DNA of 64,000 bases. It comes from Streptomyces aureocirculatus (GTDB lineage: Bacteria; Actinomycetota; Actinomycetes; Streptomycetales; Streptomycetaceae). The stretch is taken from NCBI RefSeq assembly GCF_000720475.1, contig NZ_JOAP01000011.1, positions 169,618 to 233,617 of the forward strand, in the 5' to 3' direction. Made by a program: the position numbers and the translations under genes. Under the pieces are notes generated by a model. That model was not told the DNA's origin and did no database searches. It saw nothing but the letters and a program-made list of their open reading frames with translations. Each line of letters begins with the position of its first letter. The first letter of the stretch is position 1. Positions 8,605-16,557 of the stretch are shown one piece after another.

Positions 8605-8758
8605 ATGACGAATACAGGCGAACGAGGGAAAACCTCCAGGGCAGCCTGGAAGCGACGGCCTGTTCTGGGGTGGGGTATTCGTCCTGCTGACCTGGGGGAC
8701 ATGCGTCGTTCTCCTGGTCATGGCGGCAACCGGAAAGCTCACCTCAGTGCATCCATGA
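8605..8758 (+). pseudogene. Frameshifted small membrane protein
   Basis: An ATG at 8605 has a strong GGAGG site eight bases upstream and starts MTNTGERGKTSRAAWKRRPV. Around 8655-8665 the plausible reading moves to another frame, which encodes a single hydrophobic helix (WGGVFVLLTWGTCVVLLV, then MAATGKLTSVHP) ending at TGA 8756-8758. Both halves look like one small one-helix membrane protein broken by a one- or two-base indel. A programmed frameshift is a less likely alternative. The rest of 8492-8920 holds no other gene that I can support. Confidence 0.5.
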
Positions 8759-8920
8759 GTTTCCGATTCCTGCCGGTGAAGTGACCCGGTAAGGGACGGG
8801 GGACAACGGCCCGACCGGTCGCAAGCCTTATGAGGCGGAGTCGGCCCGTCAGGTCAGCAAGTGCGGTACGGCCTGGCCATTCGGTCTAGCTGTCTCTACC
8901 ACCAAAGGAAGGGAAACGCG

Positions 8921-9433
8921 ATGACTGTCGTACTGGACAGCCCCACGCGGACACAGCTCCGCGACCCGGTGACACTTCTCAACGCGGTACGCCCGCACGT
9001 CAGGGAATACACGTACAACGTGCTGGAGAGCCCCGGCTCGGCGGGCGTCACCATCTGGGAGCGTGAGATCAAGCTCCTGACGCGGGACAACGTCATGGTG
9101 CGTGACATGGCGGAACGCGTCCTCGGACAGGCAGTCGCCTACACCCTCACGGCCATGGAGCGCCGAGACGTGCACATCGGCGTGGGCAAGACCGTGGACA
9201 TCGGCGTCCATCAGCTCATCCTCGACACGCCGGTGTACTTCGCACTCTGCAAGGTCTACAACGGCGGTACGTACAAGCACCACGCCCCGCTCATCGAGCG
9301 CCGCAGGGACGGGCTTGTGGGCCGCACCGCCGACGTCATCCGAGAGAACGGGTTCGCCGTGGATGACGAACTGTGGGGCATGGATGCCCCGGACTGCTCT
9401 CCATGCGACGACAAGGTGCCCGACAGCCACTGA
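8921..9433 (+). CDS. Conserved protein of unknown function in the element
   Basis: 170 residues from ATG 8921, with a clear GGAAGGG ribosome site. Soluble, no signal peptide. Visible features: HVREYTYNVLESPGSAGVTIWEREIKLL, a histidine-rich centre (VHIGVGKTVDIGVHQL, YKHHAPLIERR) and a C-terminal CSPC motif. Proteins of this look accompany XRE regulators and SAM methyltransferases in Streptomyces; I cannot attach a function with confidence. The gene is separated from the XRE gene by the decayed small protein and is followed 72 bp later by the methyltransferase, so the two may share a transcript. Confidence 0.6.
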   Translation: MTVVLDSPTRTQLRDPVTLLNAVRPHVREYTYNVLESPGSAGVTIWEREIKLLTRDNVMVRDMAERVLGQAVAYTLTAMERRDVHIGVGKTVDIGVHQLILDTPVYFALCKVYNGGTYKHHAPLIERRRDGLVGRTADVIRENGFAVDDELWGMDAPDCSPCDDKVPDSH

Positions 9434-9505
9434 ACCCCGCTAGAGTCCCCTGCCCGCCCAAAGGGGCAGGGGGCCCAACCGCAACCAGGCGCAAAGGACA
9501 CTCTG

Positions 9506-10174
9506 TTGGCTGCACGGCACAACATCGACGACGAACGCGAACTCTGGGACCAGTACGCCAACAGCAAGAGCGTGCAAGGCTCCGTCAACGACTCACCCCC
9601 GGTCTTCTGCTGGACGCAGTACCAGAGGCACGGGCCGGGGCCGGAAGTGCTGGGACAGCCAACGAACGCGCTTGAGATCGGATGCGGTACCGGGCGGGCC
9701 GCCGCGTTCCTCGCGGAGCAAGGCGTCAAGGTCACGGGCGTTGATCTCTCGCCCGTCATGGTGGACAACATCACCCAACGGTGGGGCTCGCTCGGCACGC
9801 GGTTCGTCTGCGCGGAAGTCCTGGAGCATCTGCGAGAGAACCCGGAGACGTACGAGGCGATCTATTCGATCTTCGGCGCCGTCTGGTTCACCGACCCCGC
9901 GCGACTCTTCCCCCTGGTGGCGCAGCGGCTCACCCCCGGCGGGGTCTTCGCGTTCTCACAGCCTCCCGCCATCCCGGGCGCCTACGGACCACAAGGCATG
10001 TACAAGGGCGGGTTCGCGGGAAAGGCACTGTTCACCTACCGCTACAGCTACACCCCCAGAAAGTGGGAAAACCTCCTTCTGCGGGCCGGATTCGAGAAGG
10101 CGGAAGTGCGGGTTCTCGACGCCCCCGAGCCTGACCACATCGGGACCCTGATCGCTCGTGCTGTGGTGAGCTGA
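9506..10174 (+). CDS. Class I SAM-dependent methyltransferase, TTG start
   Basis: 222 residues. The Rossmann core is clear: motif I ALEIGCGTGRAAAFLA (about 54-69), acidic motif II VTGVDLSPVMV, motif post-I FVCAEVLEHL, and the LTPGGVFAFSQPP strand. The start is TTG at 9506 with an AAGGA site seven bases before it; no ATG or GTG fits better. It resembles small-molecule methyltransferases (UbiE/Methyltransf_11-25 type); the substrate is not evident. It lies inside the inserted element between the unknown gene and the integrase remnant, and shares their lower GC. Confidence 0.82.
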   Translation: MAARHNIDDERELWDQYANSKSVQGSVNDSPPVFCWTQYQRHGPGPEVLGQPTNALEIGCGTGRAAAFLAEQGVKVTGVDLSPVMVDNITQRWGSLGTRFVCAEVLEHLRENPETYEAIYSIFGAVWFTDPARLFPLVAQRLTPGGVFAFSQPPAIPGAYGPQGMYKGGFAGKALFTYRYSYTPRKWENLLLRAGFEKAEVRVLDAPEPDHIGTLIARAVVS

Positions 10175-10190
10175 CACAACGGCACGTTGG

Positions 10191-10704
10191 ATGACGCCGC
10201 CACAGACCGTTTCCTCGGGGGGGATCTGGACGAGCGTTCTACGGCGCCTCACGAAGGACGGCGACGACAACGCCGTCAGCTACGTCGACCAGGCGCCGAT
10301 GGCCGTGCTCAAGGTCCAGCGGGAGCGTCAGGAGATGTGGAGGGAAAGGCTCGGCTCGCGCTGGGTGGATCAAGGACTCGTCTTCGCTCGTGACGGATAC
10401 CGGCTCCGCGAGGAGGGATCATGCCGGGGAGGGCCGCAGGACGCCGGGCAGGTCAGTGCGCGGTGGCGGAGCACCAGGGCGCGGCTGGGTCTTCCCGAGC
10501 GGTTCCGTGTCCATGACTGGCGGCACAGCAAGGTCACGAACGATCTGGACGCGGGGGAGAACCCCGTGGAGGTCTCCGCGAACGTGAGGCATCACTCGCC
10601 CGGAACACGATGGCCCAGTACGGAAAACCGCGAGTGGAGGGAGCGAAGAAGCTCGCCTCAGGGACCGCTGAGCGCATCGGTTTGGGGAGGGTCGGACGAA
10701 CGCC
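10191..10704 (+). pseudogene. C-terminal remnant of a tyrosine site-specific integrase
   Basis: The first frame gives VSYVDQAPMAVLKVQRERQEMW and later RVHDWRHSKVTNDLDAG followed by VRHHSPG. These are the catalytic HxxR box and the downstream H/H box of actinobacterial tyrosine recombinases. Near 10606 the reading shifts frame: the next part, MAQYGKPRVEGAKKLASG, contains the expected catalytic Tyr (MAQYG). The N-terminal arm- and core-binding domains are missing altogether. The gene is therefore truncated and frameshifted, so the element is probably immobile unless helped in trans. Confidence 0.82.
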
Positions 10705-10786
10705 CGGACACGTTGGTCACGCTGTTGGTCACGCCATATCTCCGCGAGTCGCGTCTTCCCTGGTCAGGGCGCTAGAGAAAAGTACG

Positions 10787-10828
10787 ACGGCCGGGGCCGC
10801 CACCCCCCACAGGAGAGGCCCCGGCCGT
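10787..10828 (+). terminator. Hairpin at the right edge of the element, probably the original lipoprotein terminator
   Basis: ACGGCCGGGGCC (10787-10798) pairs perfectly with GGCCCCGGCCGT (10817-10828) around an 18-nt loop. The left arm is part of the right 19-bp direct repeat at 10788-10806. The region from here to 11094 holds no gene and should contain the promoter of the sigma factor gene. Confidence 0.7.
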
Positions 10829-11094
10829 CACACGGTACGAACCGCGTGGCGGTCCGTACTCCCTTCTGCGTTCCCGGTGCGTTTTCTGTCACACCGCGCC
10901 GCGTCACCCGTTAGTTGCTTGTTGTACAAACATGGACGCGCACCCGCCGTACGCCGTAGCGTGCAGTTTCGCGCCGCGTCGCGACCCATCGACGCGACCG
11001 CCGACCGGACCACCGCGAGCGGCACAGCGGCGCACGACCGCGAGAAGACAGACCCGTGAGAGCGGCGCCTCGCCGAGGCGCGGAGGGGCACGCA

Positions 11095-11766
11095 GTGCAG
11101 GGGGAGGATGACGCTGAGCTGACCGCCGCCGTGCTCGCGGCGCAGGACGGGGACGAGACCGCCTTCCGGACTGTGTACCGCGCCGTGCACCCGCGGCTGC
11201 TCGGTTACGTACGTACGCTCGTCGGCGACCTCGACGCGGAGGACGTCGCGTCCGAGGCGTGGCTGCAGATCGCCCGCGACCTCGACCGGTTCAGCGGCGA
11301 CGCGGACCGCTTCCGCGGGTGGGCCGCGCGCATCGCCCGCAATCGGGCCCTCGACCACATCCGGATGCGCGGCCGCCGCCCCGCGATCGGCGGCGACGAG
11401 ACCGAGCTGACCGGCAGGCCCGCCGAGGCCGACACCGCGGGCGAGGCGATCGAGTCCCTCGCCACCGACGCGGCCCTCGCGCTCATAGCCCAGCTTCCGC
11501 AGGACCAGGCGGAGGCCGTCGTGCTGCGTGTCGTGGTCGGCCTCGACGCCAAGAGCGCCGCCGATACGCTGGGCAAACGCCCCGGAGCCGTCCGTACCGC
11601 CGCGCATCGCGGGCTCAAGCGGCTCGCCGAACTCATGGGCGCCGACGCGCCCGCGCAGGGGCAGGGACTCGGTGCCGTTCCCCCGCAACCGGACCCGCAC
11701 GGACGTGCTGTGCCGCCGTCCCCCTGTGTGACGCATTCGCGTACGCGGACGCAGAAGGACATGTGA
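11095..11766 (+). CDS. ECF-type RNA polymerase sigma factor
   Basis: 223 residues. Sigma region 2 is seen at about 10-85 (AAQDGDETAFRTVYRAVHPRLLGYVRTLVGDLDAEDVASEAWLQIAR, then FRGWAARIARNRALDHIR) and region 4 at about 130-190 (ALIAQLPQDQAEAVVLRVVVGLDAKSAADTLGKRPGAVRTAAHRGLKRL). Region 3 is absent, as in the ECF group. GTG 11095 was preferred over GTG 11056 because GGAGGGG sits six bases before it. The stop overlaps the next start by one base (TGATG), so the next gene is translationally coupled and is the obvious candidate regulator of this sigma factor. Confidence 0.87.
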   Translation: MQGEDDAELTAAVLAAQDGDETAFRTVYRAVHPRLLGYVRTLVGDLDAEDVASEAWLQIARDLDRFSGDADRFRGWAARIARNRALDHIRMRGRRPAIGGDETELTGRPAEADTAGEAIESLATDAALALIAQLPQDQAEAVVLRVVVGLDAKSAADTLGKRPGAVRTAAHRGLKRLAELMGADAPAQGQGLGAVPPQPDPHGRAVPPSPCVTHSRTRTQKDM

Positions 11767-13346
11767 TGGCCGACGAGCAGGACAAGTGGCTGGACCGTGA
11801 CGCGGCGGAGCGACTGCTCCGCGGTGAGCGGCTCGAAGGCATCGGTGATCACGAGCGCGAACAGGCACAACGCCTCGCCGAGGCGCTCATCGCGCTCCGC
11901 GCGCCCGTCCTCCCCGCGCCCACCGCCCAGGCCGGTCCCGCCGGCGATGGCGAGCTTCCCGGCGATGGTGAGCTTCCCGGCGAGGCCGGGGCACTGGCGG
12001 CGTTCCGCGCGGCCCGCGAGGCCCGCGCGGCATCGGGTGCCGCGGCGGAAGCGGCAGCCGTCGCGGATGCGGCAGCCGTCGCGGATGCGGCGGCCGGGTC
12101 TGGGGTGGTGCCCGGGGCCGGGGCGGCGGGTGTGCCTGGTGCGGGGGCTGTGCCCGGGGCGGCGGCTGTGGGTGGTGCGTCCTGTGCGGCGGCTGCGGGC
12201 GGTGCGGCTTCTGGGTCTGGTGCGGTGGCTGCGACTGGTGGTGCCCTTGCGCCCGGTGTCGCTTCTACGCCCGGTGTCGCTTCTACGCCCGGTGTGACTT
12301 CTACGCCCGGTGCGGCGGCTGCGGCCGGTGCGACTGCCGTGCCCGATGGTGCCGGAGCCGTAAACCCGCCTGGGCACGCGGCGAACACCGTGAACACCAC
12401 GGACACCGCGGACACCAGACCCGCGGTCGCCCCGGACGTGCCCAGTGTCACCCCGGCCCCCGAAGCGGACCCGCGAACGGCGGCAGAGCTGCCCCGGCCC
12501 CCCGCCCCTCGGCAGCCGGAAACCCCCAAGGCCCCCGGTGATCAATCCGTCCGCATCGGACGCACCGCCGCCGCGGGGCGCGGGTCCGTCCGCTGGGGGC
12601 GCCCCGTGCGGTTCGGGGTGGCCGCCGCGGTGGCTGCCTGCATGGTCGGCGGGGTCGCCGTCGCCGCCGGGACCGGTGTCATCCCCTCGCCGTTCCAGCG
12701 GAGCGAGCAGGGGCCCGCGACCAGCGCCTCGCCCGGGGCGACGCCGGAGCGGCCGATGTCCACGCCCTCCGGCGACACCGTCGCCCCGCCCGACGACCTG
12801 CCGGACGACGTGAGCTCCGCCCCCGACGACGAGCCGTCGAAGGACCCGGAGAGCAGCGCACCGCCCGAGAACACCGAAGCCCCGGACGGCCCGGAGGACG
12901 GTGACACCGGCGGCGGGCAGGAGAACGCCGACAAGCCGGAGAAGGACCAGGGCGCCGGGCCCGACAAGGGCCAGGGCCACAACCGCGGCGACACCAAGAA
13001 GTGGTACAAGCACGTCGTCTCCGCCTGCCGCGACTACCGCAGCGGCGACATCCAGGGCGACAAGCGCCGCAGCCTGGAGGAGGCGGCCCGCGGCGCCGGC
13101 CGCGTGCGCACGTTCTGCGAGCGCGTCCTCGGTGGCGGCAAGGACAACGGCAAGGACAACGGCCAGGGCAACGGCCAGGGCAACGGCAACGGCAACGGCA
13201 ACGGTGGCAAGGACGACGAGGACCACCAAGGCGGTGAGCACGGTCCCGGCCAGGGACAGGGCGGCGGCCACCACGCCCCGCCCGCCAAGCTCCCCGCCCC
13301 GCTCCCGCGCCCGTCAGCGTCGTACAGCGCGCTGCCCGTCCGCTGA
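11766..13346 (+). CDS. One-TM low-complexity protein coupled to the ECF sigma factor (candidate anti-sigma factor)
   Basis: 526 residues. A short ordered N-terminus (ADEQDKWLDRDAAERLLRGERLEGIGDHEREQAQRLAEALIAL) is followed by about 220 residues of Ala/Gly/Val/Pro low complexity, then one TM helix (about 282-305, FGVAAAVAACMVGGVAVAAGTGV). Outside lies an acidic Asp/Glu/Pro linker and a small domain with two Cys (WYKHVVSACRDYRSGDIQ...VRTFCERVLGG), then a Gly/Asn/Gln repeat tail. Topology and coupling fit a membrane anti-sigma factor that binds sigma through its N-terminus, but no known anti-sigma motif (such as ZAS) is visible. Confidence 0.75.
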   Translation: MADEQDKWLDRDAAERLLRGERLEGIGDHEREQAQRLAEALIALRAPVLPAPTAQAGPAGDGELPGDGELPGEAGALAAFRAAREARAASGAAAEAAAVADAAAVADAAAGSGVVPGAGAAGVPGAGAVPGAAAVGGASCAAAAGGAASGSGAVAATGGALAPGVASTPGVASTPGVTSTPGAAAAAGATAVPDGAGAVNPPGHAANTVNTTDTADTRPAVAPDVPSVTPAPEADPRTAAELPRPPAPRQPETPKAPGDQSVRIGRTAAAGRGSVRWGRPVRFGVAAAVAACMVGGVAVAAGTGVIPSPFQRSEQGPATSASPGATPERPMSTPSGDTVAPPDDLPDDVSSAPDDEPSKDPESSAPPENTEAPDGPEDGDTGGGQENADKPEKDQGAGPDKGQGHNRGDTKKWYKHVVSACRDYRSGDIQGDKRRSLEEAARGAGRVRTFCERVLGGGKDNGKDNGQGNGQGNGNGNGNGGKDDEDHQGGEHGPGQGQGGGHHAPPAKLPAPLPRPSASYSALPVR

Positions 13347-13470
13347 AGGGCGCCGACGGGCGTTGAAGAACGCCGACGGACGCCGACGGACATTGAAGGC
13401 CGCCGACGGATACTGACGGACGGCCACGGACATTGATGGCCACCGACGGATACTGACGGACGCCCACGAA
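13347..13470 (+). repeat. Degenerate 20/40-bp tandem repeat after the anti-sigma candidate
   Basis: Alternating 10-bp words RCCGACGGAY, ATTGAWGGCC and ACTGACGGAC make two well-preserved 40-bp units (about 13385-13464) preceded by a diverged copy. It lies between convergent genes. The rest of the interval to 13672 holds no gene. Confidence 0.75.
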
Positions 13471-13672
13471 TGTGACCCAGACCGCACCGCCCGGGTGTGA
13501 CGTTTCCCGAACGGGTGACGCAGTAAGAAGTGAGCCGACTGGTCATCGGCTGTGCACGAGCCGGGGTTCCCCCCGTACCTACGGCTCCGTGCCAATGGCG
13601 CGGGCGGGATACGTTCCCCCGATTCCGCCCGCGCCCTCGATCCCCCAGGTGCCGCGCGGGGCCCCGACCCGC

Positions 13673-14635
13673 TCACTTGTAGACGACCACCCGGTCCCCG
13701 TCCTTGACCTGCTTGAACAGCCGGGCGATCCCCTCCTTGTCGCGTACGTTCACACAACCGTGCGACGTGCCGTTGTAGCCGCTCGCCGCGAAGTCGGACG
13801 AGTAGTGCACGGCCTGGCCGCCACTGAAGAACATGGCGTACGGCATAGGGGTGTCGTACAGCGTCGACACATGGTGGCGGGACTTCCAGAAGACGCGGAA
13901 CTCGCCCTCACGGGTCGGGGTGTACTCGGAGCCGAAGCGCACGTCCATCGTGGACCTGACCTTGCCGTCGATCATCCAGGTCAGGGTGCGGCTGTCCTTG
14001 CTGATGCACAGGACACGGCCGGTCAGACAGCGCCGGTCCGGCTTGGCGGGCGGCATGCCTCCGTCGGGGTACAGCTCGTACCGCGAGGGGTCGCGCGTCA
14101 TCGTGAGCAGCCGCTTCCAGGTGCGGGTGTCGGTCGCGCCGGTGGCCAGCAGGCCCCGCTTGCCCTGGAAGCCCGCGACCGCGGTCGCCGTGACGGGCCC
14201 GTACGTCCCCGTCGGATGCTGTCCGAACCAGCCGATCTGCCGGAGCCGGGCCTGCAACTCCCGCACCTTCTTGCCCTGTTCGCCCCGGGCCATGACGACC
14301 GGGCCCGGCTCGGGAGGCGGTGAGGGCGCGCTGGTACGCGGCGGGGGCGCGGGGGAGGACGGGGTCGTCGGTGCCTGGTGGGTGTGCCGCTTCCGCTGCG
14401 ACGCGGGCAACTCCGCACGCGAGACGGGCGACTTCATCTTCTTCAACTTCTCCGTCGGGGAACTCCGGGGACTCCGCGGAGTGGGTGCGGAGTTGTCCGA
14501 AGTGGTCCGGGCGGATGGCGAATTCTCATCGCTCCCGGCCGTGTCGACGGCCTGCCCCGTGCACCCGCACGCCAGGGCCAGGGCGGCGACAGCGCCCGCC
14601 GCCGCCCGCCCCTTGGCTATCGCGCCCCTGCTCAT
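13673..14635 (-). CDS. L,D-transpeptidase with peptidoglycan-binding domain
   Basis: 320 residues. An N-terminal export signal ends LALACGC, compatible with a lipoprotein although the lipobox is imperfect. A Ser/Pro/Thr-rich linker follows, then a PG_binding_1 domain (about 118-172, GEQGKKVRELQARLRQIGWFGQHPTGTYG) and a YkuD catalytic domain ending SHGCVNV with catalytic Cys about 294 and its His two residues before. Such enzymes make 3-3 meso-DAP crosslinks in peptidoglycan or attach proteins to it outside the membrane. ATG 14635 is used; ATG 14647 in the same frame is possible. Confidence 0.88.
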   Translation of the reverse strand: MSRGAIAKGRAAAGAVAALALACGCTGQAVDTAGSDENSPSARTTSDNSAPTPRSPRSSPTEKLKKMKSPVSRAELPASQRKRHTHQAPTTPSSPAPPPRTSAPSPPPEPGPVVMARGEQGKKVRELQARLRQIGWFGQHPTGTYGPVTATAVAGFQGKRGLLATGATDTRTWKRLLTMTRDPSRYELYPDGGMPPAKPDRRCLTGRVLCISKDSRTLTWMIDGKVRSTMDVRFGSEYTPTREGEFRVFWKSRHHVSTLYDTPMPYAMFFSGGQAVHYSSDFAASGYNGTSHGCVNVRDKEGIARLFKQVKDGDRVVVYK

Positions 14636-14754
14636 CGCATCCCCCATGTCGCACCATGTCGCGGAACTGGACACCGTTCCCAGAAGTGTTTCCCATGAGC
14701 GAATGCTTGTGAAGCCTGCCTCGGTGGCGCCCTCAGGGGTGCCTCGGGGTGCCC

Positions 14755-15297
14755 TCAGTGGTGCCAGGCCTGGCCATCCACGTTGTAGATCATCCGCTGG
14801 AGCACCTTCAGGGCCCGTACGTACTCGGCGTCGTCGATGCCCTCGTGGGTCTCCCCACGGGTCTTGCCCTGCAACGCGGCGACCCGCCCGCGCAACTGTG
14901 CCCCCTCCTCCGTGATGTGCAGCGGGCCGTCCACGTCCTCCGTGAGCAGCCCGCGGCGGATCAGGGCGTCGATGTCGTGGTGCAAGGGCCCCTCGCCGAA
15001 CTCCAGGTAGCCGCGCAGGACTTCGACGACCTCCTTGCGGTCGCGGCCCTCCGGGTGGCCGTCGACCTGGTTCAGGACCCACCACTGCGGCTGCGTGAGC
15101 CCGTTCTCCGCGAGCATCGTGCGGATGTGGTGCACCACGGCCTTCCCGGCCGCCGAACTCCAGTAGCCGATCGGCTGGGTGACCAGGTCGGCGTCGCTGT
15201 GGGAGGGGGCGAAGGGCGCCTTCTTCGCAGACGCAGATGCAGTCGCAGTGGCAGTGGTGTTCGCATCGGCGTTCGTGTTCGTGTTCGTGTTCGTCAT
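14755..15297 (-). CDS. MarR-like winged-helix transcriptional regulator
   Basis: 180 residues. A repetitive Thr/Asn/Ala head (TNTNTNTNADANTTATATASASA, about 2-24) precedes a MarR-like domain. Its elements are QPIGYWSSAAGKAVVHHIRTMLAENGLTQPQWWVLNQV, then a wing region (ALIRRGLLTEDVDGPLHITEEGAQLRGRVAAL) and a C-terminal dimerisation helix. The ATG at 15297 has no ribosome site but lies seven bases after a -10 hexamer, so the mRNA is probably leaderless. The promoter carries a SoxR/MerR-like palindrome, so a MerR-family activator may control it. Confidence 0.78.
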   Translation of the reverse strand: MTNTNTNTNADANTTATATASASAKKAPFAPSHSDADLVTQPIGYWSSAAGKAVVHHIRTMLAENGLTQPQWWVLNQVDGHPEGRDRKEVVEVLRGYLEFGEGPLHHDIDALIRRGLLTEDVDGPLHITEEGAQLRGRVAALQGKTRGETHEGIDDAEYVRALKVLQRMIYNVDGQAWHH

Positions 15298-15304
15298 GTG
15301 TACG

Positions 15305-15335
15305 AACGTAGGACCTCAAGTCCGCTTGAGGTCAA
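15305..15335 (-). promoter_or_regulatory. SoxR/MerR-like promoter: TTGACC, 19-bp spacer, TACGTT, with internal palindrome
   Basis: On the minus strand TTGACC (15335-15330) and TACGTT (15310-15305) are 19 bp apart, the over-long spacing typical of MerR-family promoters. Within it, on the plus strand, CCTCAAGTCCGCTTGAGG (15314-15331) is an 18-bp dyad that differs from the Streptomyces SoxR box only in its centre. The -10 ends seven bases before the ATG. Confidence 0.75.
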
Positions 15336-15389
15336 ACACTTCGCGAGCCCCGGCTCGTGCGGCGAACGGCCCCCGTGCGTCAGCCGACG

Positions 15390-16322
15390 CTATGACCGCC
15401 TCTTGCGCACCGCCCGCGTCACCACCGGCGGCAGCAGGTCGGCCGCGAGTCGCCGGGCGCGGATCCGGCCCGGGTGGGCAGGGGCGGCCGTGGTGGGTGC
15501 TACGGGGGCTACGGGGGCTACGGGGGCCACGGGCCGGGGGGCCGGGGCCGGTGGGCGGTAGTGGCGTGACCTCGGGAAGGCGGGGGGCGTCATGCCCTTC
15601 TTGGACTTGACCCGGACGATCCGGTGTCCGGCCGCCTGCTGCACGCTCAGGTGGCAGTCGTCGCGCTGCCGCACCATCGCGAGCAGGTCCTCCTGTACGG
15701 CTTCGGGGTCGTCCCACGTCCCGTACAGCTTCTGTGTGCTCAGGCAGACCGGTCGCAGGCCCCGGTTGAGCACCGCCTCCCAGGCCGCGATCGACACACC
15801 CGGCGTGTGTTCGGAGCGGAAGTCGTCGAGGACCACGATGCCACCCTCCGGCAGCAGGGCGTCCCTGGCCGCGGTGATGTCCCCGGCCACGTGCTCGTAC
15901 AGGTGCGAGGCGTCGACATGGACGAACCGGCAGGACGCGGGCGGCACTTCGGCCGGCACCACGGAGCTCGGCCCGCGCAGGACGCGCGGCAGCGTGTCGT
16001 GGAAGGACAGATAGTTCCGTTCGAACGCCTGCTTGGTCAGGGTCGGGTAGGACTTCTTGGACTCCGCGGAGTTGGCCCCGTCCGGGGCGTCGTCCTCGAA
16101 GAGGTCACAGACCGTGTAGGCCTCGCCGTCCCGCAGGTGACGGCCGAGGAATATCGCGCTCTTGCCCATGTACACGCCGATCTCCAAAAGATCACCGTGT
16201 ACTCCCCGGCCCTCCTGCCGGTCCAGGAACCATTCGAAAAGCACCTGGTCGAGCGGGGGGAACCAGCCCGGAACATCGCCGAGCTCCTGAGGGGGCGTCG
16301 ATATGTCGTGCGCAGCAGGCAT
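15390..16322 (-). CDS. Class I SAM-dependent methyltransferase (Methyltransf_24/TylF-like)
   Basis: 310 residues. Motif I GDLLEIGVYMGKSAIFLGRHL (about 43-63), YTVCDLFEDD, then RFVHVDASHLYEHVAGDI and a metal-type acidic strand GGIVVLDDFRSEHTPGV. This is the pattern of TylF/CmcI-like O-methyltransferases acting on sugars or carboxylates. The C-terminus (about 255-310) is a Pro/Ala/Val repeat and a basic tail (VAPVAPVAPVAP, VTRAVRKRRS), possibly membrane- or polymer-binding. It precedes the nonulosonic-acid polymer locus on the same strand and may methylate that glycan; this role is inference. No strong ribosome site is seen at ATG 16322. Confidence 0.78.
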   Translation of the reverse strand: MPAAHDISTPPQELGDVPGWFPPLDQVLFEWFLDRQEGRGVHGDLLEIGVYMGKSAIFLGRHLRDGEAYTVCDLFEDDAPDGANSAESKKSYPTLTKQAFERNYLSFHDTLPRVLRGPSSVVPAEVPPASCRFVHVDASHLYEHVAGDITAARDALLPEGGIVVLDDFRSEHTPGVSIAAWEAVLNRGLRPVCLSTQKLYGTWDDPEAVQEDLLAMVRQRDDCHLSVQQAAGHRIVRVKSKKGMTPPAFPRSRHYRPPAPAPRPVAPVAPVAPVAPTTAAPAHPGRIRARRLAADLLPPVVTRAVRKRRS

Positions 16323-16557
16323 GAGGGAAAACCGCTCTCTTGTTGCGGACGCAAGTTCCCCGGGAAACTAGGCGATACCCCGGACACGGTCAAGGCGCGT
16401 ACCGCAATGCTGCTTTTGGACATCCGCGAACCGTCCGCGAGACGGCCGACAAGGTCAGGGGAAATGAATTCCCCGTGAACGCGAGCGGATTTTCACATTA
16501 CCTTTGGTCGTGTTCCGGGGTATGCCGGCGCCCCGCCCCGGGCCACGGGCGCCCGCC

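Larger units (their letters stand above)
7036..10806. mobile_element. Remnant integrative element bounded by 19-bp direct repeats
   Basis: A visibly lower-GC block with codon use unlike its neighbours contains an XRE regulator, a frameshifted small membrane protein, an unknown protein, a methyltransferase and a broken tyrosine integrase at the right end. CGGCCGGGGCCGCCACCCC occurs exactly at both edges (7036-7054 and 10788-10806). The right copy is the first arm of a strong hairpin (10787-10828). Joining the left flank to the right flank would restore that hairpin 60 bp after the lipoprotein gene. The att assignment is inference from repeat position, integrase and composition. Confidence 0.68.
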
